Source: JBGFRR01 sp041695045 (lineage in GTDB: Bacteria > Bacteroidota > Ignavibacteria > UBA10030). Taken from it: a DNA stretch of 34,423 nucleotides. Where the stretch lies: the NCBI GenBank assembly GCA_041695045.1, contig JBGFRR010000134.1:1-34423 (forward strand), given 5' to 3'. Under the pieces are notes generated by a model. That model was not told where the DNA came from. It did not search any database and worked only from the letters and a program-made list of their open reading frames with translations. A program made the translations under genes and the position numbers. Shown here in pieces: positions 23,101 to 29,581 of the stretch (position 1 is the stretch's first letter; the number at the start of each line of letters is the position of its first letter).

Positions 23101-23417
23101 AAGGTCAACCGTTTCGGGACCCCGCCTTCGGCGGGCATCAGGTAAACTTCGGTGTTGCCGTCGTACTGGCCGGTGAAGGCAAGCCATTTGCCGTCGGGAG
23201 AGAAGCGTGCGAACATTTCAAAGCCGTTGTGGCTGGTGAGTCGGCGTGCGACACCACCCGCTGCTGCAACGGTGTAGAGGTCGCCGGCGTAGGTGAAAAC
23301 GACCTGGTTTCCATAAATGGCTGGAAAACGGAGTAGCCTCGCCTCTTGCTGTGCAGCAAGCGAGGTGGCGAAAAAGAGAATGAGAAGAAACAAGGACCGA
23401 AGCGAGTTAGGGTTCAT
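20160..23417 (-). CDS. Tricorn-like S41 protease
   Basis: The start at 23417 gives a signal peptide (MNPNSLRSLFLLILFFATSLAAQQ) and 1085 residues; the further upstream in-frame ATG would hide it. Residues 30-330 form a WD/PD40-type propeller (FARFSPDGKWLAFTG...) and 340-680 a second one (GNRAVFGARGDIFTVPAKHG, NANWSPDGKWISYISD). Then come the C1 helical domain, a PDZ domain (about 770-860) and the S41 core with H748 in NAGHAYVGGGD, GNGGGNVS and putative nucleophile S972 in EFSASDGD. The spacing of H and S resembles archaeal tricorn (H746, S965). The export signal points to periplasmic peptide degradation. The gene appears monocistronic on the minus strand, with a hairpin after its end. Confidence 0.9.
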   Translation of the reverse strand: MNPNSLRSLFLLILFFATSLAAQQEARLLRFPAIYGNQVVFTYAGDLYTVAAAGGVARRLTSHNGFEMFARFSPDGKWLAFTGQYDGNTEVYLMPAEGGVPKRLTFTTTIDRDDVSDRMGPNNIVMTWKDHRTILFRSRMHDANPFKGRLFFVTVDGTKPEQLPLPRGGFGSFSPDGKKLAYNRVFREFRTWKRYRGGQADDIWIYNFETRQTVNITNNPAQDIIPMWHGDTIYFLSDRDENRRMNLYAYDLTTEQTRALTTFADYDVKFPSLGNDAIVFENGGFLYRYDLATGTTTKVTVHINEDSNTGRGGLTDVSKNITNYDISPDGNRAVFGARGDIFTVPAKHGNTRNLTQTPGVHERNANWSPDGKWISYISDATGEDELYITPQNGSGLSIRLTSGSSNYKYQPLWSPDSKKLLWSDRLQRLHVIDVGTKRITEVASATAFEITQYAWSPDSRWIAYARPEERAMTKVYLYSLDSKQTIPVTDGWFSSYAPTFSSDGKYLFFVSNRSFSPTYSQIEWNHAYIDMARIYLVTLRKDVKSPFEPKSDEVMTAPPSVATSRDAKKEGEATTVRIDVDGIQTRIAVLPITPANYRSLSSVGDKLYYIRQGLRDQKAKLFLYELDKQKETELGEFNGYEISADGKKMLVRQENTYAIIDLPTAKIDIKERLNLSDLTVNLDRQAEWKQIYHESWRQMRDFFYDPNMHGVDWPAMRARYAPLLAHVNHRADLTYIIGEMVSELNAGHAYVGGGDMPRPERIKLGHLGANLVRDAASKYYRVGTILKGQNWDPALRSPLTDIGVVANEGDYILAVDGRPTNTMTNVFEHLVNTAGKQVKLKLNSQPREQGSWETVVVPIESEQQLRYFNWVQENIEKVSKATDGRIGYVHIPDMGMPGLNEFVKYYYPQLGREGLIIDVRGNGGGNVSPHIIERLRREIVLVDIARNTAPSVNPSGTVLGPKVMLLDEFSASDGDIVAYRFKEYKLGPVIGKRSWGGVVGIRGTLPLLDGGYLNRPEFSRYDIEGKEWVMEGYGVDPDIEVDNDPAKEFAGEDEQLNKAIEVIKEEMKKVQTKLPPPPPYPDKRQ

Positions 23418-23666
23418 GGTGAATCCCTTCGATTCATCGCGGAACGTGAGGGAAGATGACTCAGGCAGTCGACGAGGGCTGCATGGTGGTGAGATAAAAG
23501 TACGAAAGCAATATTTCTTTGTCCAGATGAAATCGTATGGCATGAAGAGAAGTTGAACAGCTTATCGGCGACGCCGCGCCGAACGACGACCTCTCGCTCG
23601 TGATTATCAAGAGCGAATAATGGTGAGGCGAAACGAAAGAGGAGAATCGCTTACCGAATGTGTCCG

Positions 23667-24113
23667 TTATGAGGTGTGTGACTTGTTAGCGCGTCGTCGG
23701 AGGATTGCATCAAGTCCATATTTCCCTGAGCCAATCAACAGGAACGCCAGAGCGACAACTCCAAACAAAAGCGCTTTTTCTTTCATCGAGAATGGGTCGT
23801 CGGCATGCCGGATGAACGCTGCCACGGCCATGGTGATGATGATGAACACCGAAGCGGGTCGCGTCATCAATCCTGCGGCAAGCAGGAAGCCGCCGGCAAA
23901 CTCAGCAAGACCCGCCGCCCACGCGAACCATTCCGCGAGGGGAAACCCCATCCGGGCAACGCCTTCGATAAACCGTTCGGACGGCGGAAGTTTGCCAATT
24001 CCGTGTGCAAGTGCGAGCGATAAGCCGGCAAACACGCGCAGCAATGCCAAGCCCGTGTTGGCCAATGGTGATGCAATCTCGGTACCGCTAAACAGCCATC
24101 TCACGTATCGCAT
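23667..24113 (-). CDS. DoxX-family membrane protein
   Basis: 148 residues, four predicted transmembrane helices (about 18-40, 60-82, 87-103, 117-133). It carries the DoxX pattern LLRVFAGLSLALAHGIGKL, an FAWAAGLAEFAGGFLLAAGLMTRPA loop and an RHADDPFSMKEKALLFG stretch. DoxX proteins are small quinone-associated membrane subunits linked with thiosulfate or thiol oxidation. The gene starts one base after the stop of the SQR-like flavoprotein, so the two are translated together and probably act as a flavoprotein/membrane-subunit pair. The electron donor is unproven. Confidence 0.8.
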   Translation of the reverse strand: MRYVRWLFSGTEIASPLANTGLALLRVFAGLSLALAHGIGKLPPSERFIEGVARMGFPLAEWFAWAAGLAEFAGGFLLAAGLMTRPASVFIIITMAVAAFIRHADDPFSMKEKALLFGVVALAFLLIGSGKYGLDAILRRRANKSHTS

Positions 24114-24114
24114 T

Positions 24115-25305
24115 TCAATACCTACTTTTTGTACCGCTCAACCATCCTTCCACCCAGGCAAGCTTGTCGCGATATTGCGCTTCATCGGGTGGCTGCTTGC
24201 TCATGACGGGATGAGGCAACTCGAAGAACGAACCCTCTCCTCGCACCGCCTTGTTTCCTCCTGTCTCAATATAACAGAACCCCTTCCCGTCGAAATGCTC
24301 TGTGCTGGTGGTTCCGAGAATGCTCGCGGCGATTTGTTTGGCGGCGGTCAGACCCTGTGACGCCGCGAAGACGCCGGCCTTGGGCAGCACCAGCGGCACA
24401 TCGGGCTTATATCGTCCGGGCAGTGGCACCGACGTGATATCCCCCACGGCGTAGATTGGAATCGCTGCATCCTGTCGATTGACGCGCATGGTTTGTGGGT
24501 CGACCGGAATCCAACCCGCTTCATGAACAAGACTGGACTCCCGCACGGCTTGCGGAGCAACATGCGGCGGGATTACAATGAGGAGACCGTAACGCGCATC
24601 ACTGCCGTCCTCAAATTGAATACGGCGGCGTGCACCATCGACGCTCGTGGTTTTCTTGAGGGGATGGTACACAATCCCGCGCTCCTCAAGTATCCCGCGG
24701 ATAAATTCTCCCAACTCCGGTCCAGCCGTCGGCATTGGAGCCGGCTCGATGGTGTAGATGCTCAGCGAGACGGTATCGCGCAAGCGCTGTTGTCGAAACG
24801 CATGGTCGAGCAGAAAGGCGGCTTCGTAGGGTGCAGGTGGACATTTGAAGGGCGTTCGTGGAATCAGAAAAACAATCTCTCCGCTCCTGAATTCTTTGAG
24901 CGCATCGTGCAATCGCACGGCATCGTCAACGGCGTAGAACGAATGTGCCGCATCGCGAAGTCCGGGGATGGGCTCCATCGTCATGTCGGCGCCGAGGGCG
25001 ATGATGAGATAATCGCAACGCAGATCGCCGCGGGATGTTGTCACCACCCCCCGTGCAGGATCAATCCGCTGCACATCGGCGTTGATGAACTCCACCCCAT
25101 CGGGAAGGAGCGAGGCTCGGTCTGTCCTGATAGAGTCTGCCGACCGTTCTCCTAACATCACCCACGTTTTCGAGGCTCCGACATGGAAGTGCGGCGACCT
25201 GTCGACAACCGTGATGGAATGCTCCTGCGGAAGAAGTTGACGGAGCGTTGTAGCGGCGGCGAGTCCGCCGAAGCCCGCGCCTATGATGAGAATAGACGAT
25301 GACAT
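24115..25305 (-). CDS. FAD-dependent oxidoreductase, sulfide:quinone-reductase-like
   Basis: 396 residues. It opens with the Rossmann FAD motif IIGAGFGGLAAATTL, followed by the second nucleotide-binding region LIIALGADM and the C-terminal FAD contact IYAVGDITSVPLP. C155 (PFKCPPAPYEAAFL) and C344 (GKGFCYIETGG) occupy the positions of the redox cysteines of sulfide:quinone oxidoreductase and flavocytochrome c sulfide dehydrogenase, and the AP-x-E after the first Cys fits that family. It lacks an export signal. It probably oxidises sulfide, polysulfide or a low-molecular thiol and passes electrons to quinone. The 1-base spacing to doxX supports a complex; an NDH-2-like activity is the alternative. 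Confidence 0.75.
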   Translation of the reverse strand: MSSSILIIGAGFGGLAAATTLRQLLPQEHSITVVDRSPHFHVGASKTWVMLGERSADSIRTDRASLLPDGVEFINADVQRIDPARGVVTTSRGDLRCDYLIIALGADMTMEPIPGLRDAAHSFYAVDDAVRLHDALKEFRSGEIVFLIPRTPFKCPPAPYEAAFLLDHAFRQQRLRDTVSLSIYTIEPAPMPTAGPELGEFIRGILEERGIVYHPLKKTTSVDGARRRIQFEDGSDARYGLLIVIPPHVAPQAVRESSLVHEAGWIPVDPQTMRVNRQDAAIPIYAVGDITSVPLPGRYKPDVPLVLPKAGVFAASQGLTAAKQIAASILGTTSTEHFDGKGFCYIETGGNKAVRGEGSFFELPHPVMSKQPPDEAQYRDKLAWVEGWLSGTKSRY

Positions 25306-25423
25306 CGTGTGAAGATGGTAGGGAAGAAGTGGATGAATATCAAGACATTCATAACAGATAACAACGAGGAAAATCAGAAGCGCGTTTCATCGCGACAGTT
25401 GATTCATCAAAAGAAGTACACTG

Positions 25424-27220
25424 CTATGAATCAATCAGCGGCTGGAATCGAGCGATAAACTCTTTTGGAGGGATATAGCCGACGACGCGGGCGCTCTTGA
25501 GTTCATCGCCGTTTGGGTCGAGGAACACAATCGTCGGTACGCCGGCAATGTTAAACTCGCGCCGGATTCGCTCGGCCTCCGGTGAATCGAAATGCGTGAG
25601 GTCGACTTTCAGCCGCACAAAGCCATCCGCTGCCGCCATCACGTCCGCATCGGTAAACGTCTTGCGCTCTAATTCAAGACAGGGGATGCACCAGTCTGCA
25701 TAAAAATCGATCATCACCGGTTTGCCTGCCGCGCGTGCTTCCATAACCCGCTGCTCGCTGTAAGGCTCCCACGTTAACCCGGGTTCGCGCAGTGCGTTGA
25801 ATCCCATCGCACTGACGACGAGCGCGACAACACCGAACGTGTATTTGAAGCGTCTGATGGCCGGCCGGTCTTTGCCGGATGGTTCAAGGAATCCTAAGTA
25901 GATGCCGCCGATGAGCAGCGTGATCGGCACCATGTGTGCAGAGTATTTCGGCAGGAAGGCAAGCGAAAGATAAAACAACGCCGCGCCGACGAGCACCACG
26001 CCGAACAGTCGTTCCACCCACACCAACCAGACGCCGGACTTCGGTACCTTCTTCAACAGTCCCGAAAACGTTCCCAGAATGAGATATGGAAATCCCAATC
26101 CCAACGAGAGGATAAAGAAGACCCAGAACCCAAACAGCGGGTCGCCCTTCGCTCCGACGAACGCAAGCAACGCGATCACCGGCGGGCCGATGCACGGCGC
26201 GGCAAACACGCCCACGACAAGTCCGGAGAGGTACAGACCGATCAATCCCGTTCCCGTTGTGCCGCCGAGTTTGCTCGTAAGCCAGTACGGCACTTGAATC
26301 TGATACAGTCCGAACATGCTCAGTGCCAATCCGAACAGCAGCGCGGCGATGCCGGCAAGCACCCACGAACTCTGCAGCCAGCTTCCGAACAATCCGCCGC
26401 TCAGTGCCGCCGATACGCCGAGCAAGCTGTACATCGTCGCAATGCCGAAGACGTACGTGGCGGCTTTGAGTGCGACGCGGAGCGTCTTGGTATCCGACTG
26501 CGCGCCGAAGAGCGAGACGGTTACCGACATCATCGGATAGACGCAAGGGGTGAGATTCAACGCGAGGCCGACGAGGAAGATGGCGAAGAACGCGACAAGT
26601 GCGTTCTCGCTTTCGAATGCGCGCGCAAGACTATCGTCTGCTCCTGCTGGAAGGGTGTCGGCAGGCGAGTACTGAGCAAAGAGTTCCTCATGGATTACTG
26701 TTATGGTCGCCCCGCTCTCTGCTACATCAACGTCGATGCGCACAGGGATCGTCGAAGGAGCAAGGCAAACTTGATCGTTGCACGCCTGCACGACGAGGTT
26801 GCCGTCGAGGGTGTATGTGCCGGGAGCGACTTTGTCGGAAAGCTTGAGCGAGATGAAGATAGGCGCTGTTCCCTCGTACACATCCAACGGATCGTCGGCG
26901 AACTCAAACTTGTATTGCTTCCCCTTGGGATACTGGAGGTCGGTAACGATGAACCCTTCAACCGGCTTGAGGTCGAGCGATGTGGCAATGAGATAATCGT
27001 ACGTGGGGGTATTCGAGTTGATGTGCCAGGTGTCGGCAATCGTCATGACCACAGCGGCCTGAAATGTGGAACCGGGAAGCACGCGATCAACCGAGAGCTT
27101 CGTCTCGACGCTCACATGCTGCGCGCTCGATGCGAACGCGCCGAACGAGGACTGAGCAGGTACTTCGAGAACGAAGAATACCGCGGCGAGAACGACGGCA
27201 ATGAAGCGGCTCAGATGCAT
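25424..27220 (-). CDS. dsbD: Thiol:disulfide interchange protein DsbD
   Basis: 598 residues. Signal peptide, then an N-terminal immunoglobulin-like alpha domain (about 30-170) with the redox pair C147 and C152 (ACNDQVC). Next is an eight-helix membrane domain with C226 (NLTPCVYPMMSV) and C343 (FAAPCIGPPV), and finally a thioredoxin domain with W-C511-I-P-C514 and the cis-proline IAGVPTIVF. All six cysteines of the electron relay are present. The protein carries reducing power from cytoplasmic thioredoxin to the periplasm for disulfide isomerisation and cytochrome c maturation. Downstream of two other thioredoxin-fold genes on the same strand; likely partner TlpA/ResA-like proteins are encoded next door. 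Confidence 0.95.
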   Translation of the reverse strand: MHLSRFIAVVLAAVFFVLEVPAQSSFGAFASSAQHVSVETKLSVDRVLPGSTFQAAVVMTIADTWHINSNTPTYDYLIATSLDLKPVEGFIVTDLQYPKGKQYKFEFADDPLDVYEGTAPIFISLKLSDKVAPGTYTLDGNLVVQACNDQVCLAPSTIPVRIDVDVAESGATITVIHEELFAQYSPADTLPAGADDSLARAFESENALVAFFAIFLVGLALNLTPCVYPMMSVTVSLFGAQSDTKTLRVALKAATYVFGIATMYSLLGVSAALSGGLFGSWLQSSWVLAGIAALLFGLALSMFGLYQIQVPYWLTSKLGGTTGTGLIGLYLSGLVVGVFAAPCIGPPVIALLAFVGAKGDPLFGFWVFFILSLGLGFPYLILGTFSGLLKKVPKSGVWLVWVERLFGVVLVGAALFYLSLAFLPKYSAHMVPITLLIGGIYLGFLEPSGKDRPAIRRFKYTFGVVALVVSAMGFNALREPGLTWEPYSEQRVMEARAAGKPVMIDFYADWCIPCLELERKTFTDADVMAAADGFVRLKVDLTHFDSPEAERIRREFNIAGVPTIVFLDPNGDELKSARVVGYIPPKEFIARFQPLIDS

Positions 27221-27315
27221 AGGCGGCTATACGAGGCTGTAATGCTCCCCAAATATCGTTGAGTGCAGATAGTCCTCATTGTAGAAGCGGAAACGGTTTG
27301 CTGGATACGCTAAAG

Positions 27316-27747
27316 TTACTCCTTATCCTCTGCTAAAGCCTGCGCCAACGTCCTCTTGATCTCTTCAAGGCTGTTCTGCTGTGTGATCTTCCCCAAAGCT
27401 TTCTTGTTCTCAACATCTATGAGCAACATGTAGCCAGTCTTGCCCGCATTCTCTCGGTAGTAGTTTTCTATGCCAAGCAAGGAGGCGTAGCGTGCCGATT
27501 GATCTGTAGTGAATTCATCCGTCAGATCAAAACGGGTGAAAAGAATCGGCTTGCCCTGGAAGTCGCGCTTCACTTGATTAAGCTTCGGCTCAAGCACTTT
27601 ACACGCCTTACACCAATCGGCGTAAAACAACAAGGCGAGCACCTTTGGCGGCTTAACCTTTTGTTCTTTCGCTTGCTCTTGCGCCCGCAAGCCGAGTGGC
27701 ATACTCAAGAGGACGAGTGCCCAAACTGCTAATGAGAGTCTTCTCAT
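27316..27747 (-). CDS. Exported thioredoxin-fold protein (WCKAC)
   Basis: The start at 27747 has AAAGGAG about 9 bases upstream and opens a signal peptide (MRRLSLAVWALVLLSMPLGLRAQ); upstream in-frame ATGs would spoil it. The 143-residue product has the active site FYADWCKACKVLEPKL and a thioredoxin-like alternation after it. The usual cis-Pro loop is replaced by KTGYMLLIDVENKKALGKI. W-C-x-A-C with this neighbourhood resembles DsbD-gamma- or SoxW-type periplasmic thioredoxins. It is preceded by tlpA and followed by dsbD on the same strand, and is likely reduced by DsbD. The exact client is unknown. Confidence 0.8.
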   Translation of the reverse strand: MRRLSLAVWALVLLSMPLGLRAQEQAKEQKVKPPKVLALLFYADWCKACKVLEPKLNQVKRDFQGKPILFTRFDLTDEFTTDQSARYASLLGIENYYRENAGKTGYMLLIDVENKKALGKITQQNSLEEIKRTLAQALAEDKE

Positions 27748-27929
27748 ATTTTCATCTCCTTTCATATTTTCATCTTGCAACCAAGTTGTGTGCCACCATG
27801 ATAATCTCGCCGAACACAGATGTCAGCGTCCGTTATGACTTTCGTCACGGAGGGGTTCGATATTCAAGTATGCCGCCCCTAACGAGAGAAAAGTCTGTGC
27901 CAATGTGAGCCTTCCCTGAACTGACAACC

Positions 27930-28418
27930 CTAATATAAGAGGCCTTTCACTTTGGCTTCGAGCGCTTCTTTGCGAAGAAGTCCCACATGCACATCAACGA
28001 TCGTGCCGTTCTTGTCGACGAGGAAACTGGTCGGGATGGCTTGGATGTTCCCGTACGCCGAGGCGAGCTTCCCATCGTCGATCACAACGGGAAAGTTAAT
28101 CTTGTAGCGCTGGAGAAAGGGCTTCACCACGTCCCACCCTTCGTCGTCGAGCGAGATGCCAACGATCTCGAATCCCTTTGACTTGTACTGTTCATACACT
28201 TCCACGAACCCCGGCATCTCTGCGCGGCAGGGTGCGCACCATGTCGCCCAAAAGTTCACGAGCACCACCTTCCCATTGAGCTTTGAGAGTTGCAGGGTTT
28301 TTCCGTTTTGATCTTTCAGTGTGAAGTCGGGGGCTTTTTGTCCCTTCTGGGCGGTTGCATCGTGTGCGGCAAAACTGATGAGAAGGGCTGCCAAAACGAA
28401 CGACGTGATGAGTTTCAT
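27930..28418 (-). CDS. TlpA/ResA-like periplasmic thiol-disulfide oxidoreductase
   Basis: 162 residues with signal peptide (MKLITSFVLAALLISFAAHDATAQ). AAGGAA lies about 7 bases before the ATG. The AhpC/TSA-like thioredoxin fold starts at GQKAPDFTLKDQNGKTLQLSKLNGKVVLVNFWATWCAPC, with the W-C-A-P-C active site and the characteristic central insert (KPFLQRYKINFPVVIDD), and the cis-Pro at IQAIPTSFLVDKNG. Such proteins reduce apocytochrome c or specific periplasmic disulfides. It is divergent from the N-acetylglucosamine-kinase gene and the first of a minus-strand group with the WCKAC protein and DsbD. Confidence 0.9.
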   Translation of the reverse strand: MKLITSFVLAALLISFAAHDATAQKGQKAPDFTLKDQNGKTLQLSKLNGKVVLVNFWATWCAPCRAEMPGFVEVYEQYKSKGFEIVGISLDDEGWDVVKPFLQRYKINFPVVIDDGKLASAYGNIQAIPTSFLVDKNGTIVDVHVGLLRKEALEAKVKGLLY

Positions 28419-28571
28419 GTGTGTTCCTTCGTTATACCAATGAAGTGAGGACAGATACTATAACATCAATCGCGGTCAAATGTTTCCCGAGTTCACATTC
28501 GGATGCAGCACAATATAGGAGTGCAATGCCTGAATTCCAAGAGAGGCCACGCACGAACGTGGCTGTATTCC

Positions 28572-28600
28572 TTGCATTTCCATCCAAATCTGGGTATTAT
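28572..28600 (+). promoter_or_regulatory. Candidate -35/-10 promoter giving a near-leaderless transcript
   Basis: TTGCAT (28572-28577) and TATTAT (28595-28600) are 17 bases apart. A start about 7 bases further would give a leader of only 5-6 bases before the ATG at 28613. Counter-evidence: an AGGAG lies before an in-frame ATG at 28526, and Bacteroidota often use other promoter sequences. Confidence 0.35.
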
Positions 28601-28612
28601 CGCTCACACTTC

Positions 28613-29581
28613 ATGGCGCGCAAACAATGTGTTCTCGGCATTGATGGTGGAGGAACCAAAACGGCCGCGGTGCTGGCCGACTCGTACGGCAACGTCCTCG
28701 CGGAGGACGTTGGCGGCCCATCAAACTTTCTCATGATTGGCGTTGAAGAGGCTGCAGCAACAATTCTCGCCGTTGCGGAAGGATGTTGTGAGAAAGCCGG
28801 ACTCTCACTCGGCCATATTCACACGGTGATCGCCGGGCTTACGGGTGCTGGAAGGGCATCTGAACGTGAGCGGATGGAGACGGGGCTGAAGAATGCGGCG
28901 GAAGCCAAAGGCGTTTCCTTCGAACGAATCATTATTGAAACCGACGCACGCATCGCGCTCGAAGGTGCTGTGGGGAAGCAGGCTGGAATGATTCTCATCG
29001 GTGGAACCGGCTCGATTGCACTCGGCAAAACGCACGATGGAAAGGTTTTTCGCGTCGGCGGTTGGGGACGCATCCTCGGCGATGAAGGAAGCGGGTATGC
29101 GATCGGCAGGGATGGCCTCAACATTGTTACGCGTCAACTGGACGGCCGGGGGAAGACAACGCTGCTGACCGACTTGTTAGCCCAGCACATGAATCTGAAA
29201 ACGCAGGATACCATTATCACGGCGGTCTATCGTGAGAATTTCGATGTAGCGTCCGTAGCGCCGCTGGTTATCGAGGCGGCAGAACAGCACGACGCCGAGT
29301 GTGAGCGCATCCTCAACAAAGCGACGTTTGAGCTCACCGAACATGTGCGGGCATTGACGCTTGCACTTGAATCGGCAATGCGCGACCGAGCGCGTCGCAA
29401 GCTTCCTCTCGCATTCATCGGCAGTGTCATTTCCAATCCGAGCGTGTTCACGAAGATCCTCGAACACAAAATCACGTTTTCGCTTCCCCAGGTTGTCATC
29501 ATCAAACCGCAGCACCCGCCCGCCTATGGCGCCGTGCTGTTGGCCCTCAACGAATCCCATCAAGAAGGTTCTGAGTCATGA
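28613..29581 (+). CDS. BadF/BadG-type ATPase, probable N-acetylglucosamine kinase
   Basis: 322 residues from the ATG at 28613, chosen because the family begins within ten residues of the phosphate-1 loop CVLGIDGGGTKTAAVLADSYG; an in-frame ATG at 28526 with AGGAG would add 29 residues of no family likeness. The ASKHA fold is confirmed by VIAGLTGAGR, ILIGGTGSIALG and RVGGWGRILGDEGSGYAIGR, the signature of eukaryote-like N-acetylglucosamine kinases and MurK. It phosphorylates amino sugars in the cytoplasm. Its stop overlaps the start of the NagZ fusion gene by 4 bases (ATGA), so the two form a translationally coupled cell-wall recycling unit. Confidence 0.85.
   Translation: MARKQCVLGIDGGGTKTAAVLADSYGNVLAEDVGGPSNFLMIGVEEAAATILAVAEGCCEKAGLSLGHIHTVIAGLTGAGRASERERMETGLKNAAEAKGVSFERIIIETDARIALEGAVGKQAGMILIGGTGSIALGKTHDGKVFRVGGWGRILGDEGSGYAIGRDGLNIVTRQLDGRGKTTLLTDLLAQHMNLKTQDTIITAVYRENFDVASVAPLVIEAAEQHDAECERILNKATFELTEHVRALTLALESAMRDRARRKLPLAFIGSVISNPSVFTKILEHKITFSLPQVVIIKPQHPPAYGAVLLALNESHQEGSES

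Noticed and set aside
23121..23135. CCCGCC/GGCGGG palindrome in the tricorn-like gene as an inserted element
   Set aside because: It encodes MPAEGGVPKRLT, a standard propeller-blade sequence in tricorn proteins.
25934..27262. 442-codon plus-strand open frame opposite dsbD
   Set aside because: It is antisense to a clear DsbD with all catalytic cysteines. The translation is Arg/Glu/His-rich with no domain likeness, as expected from the shadow of a GC-rich gene.
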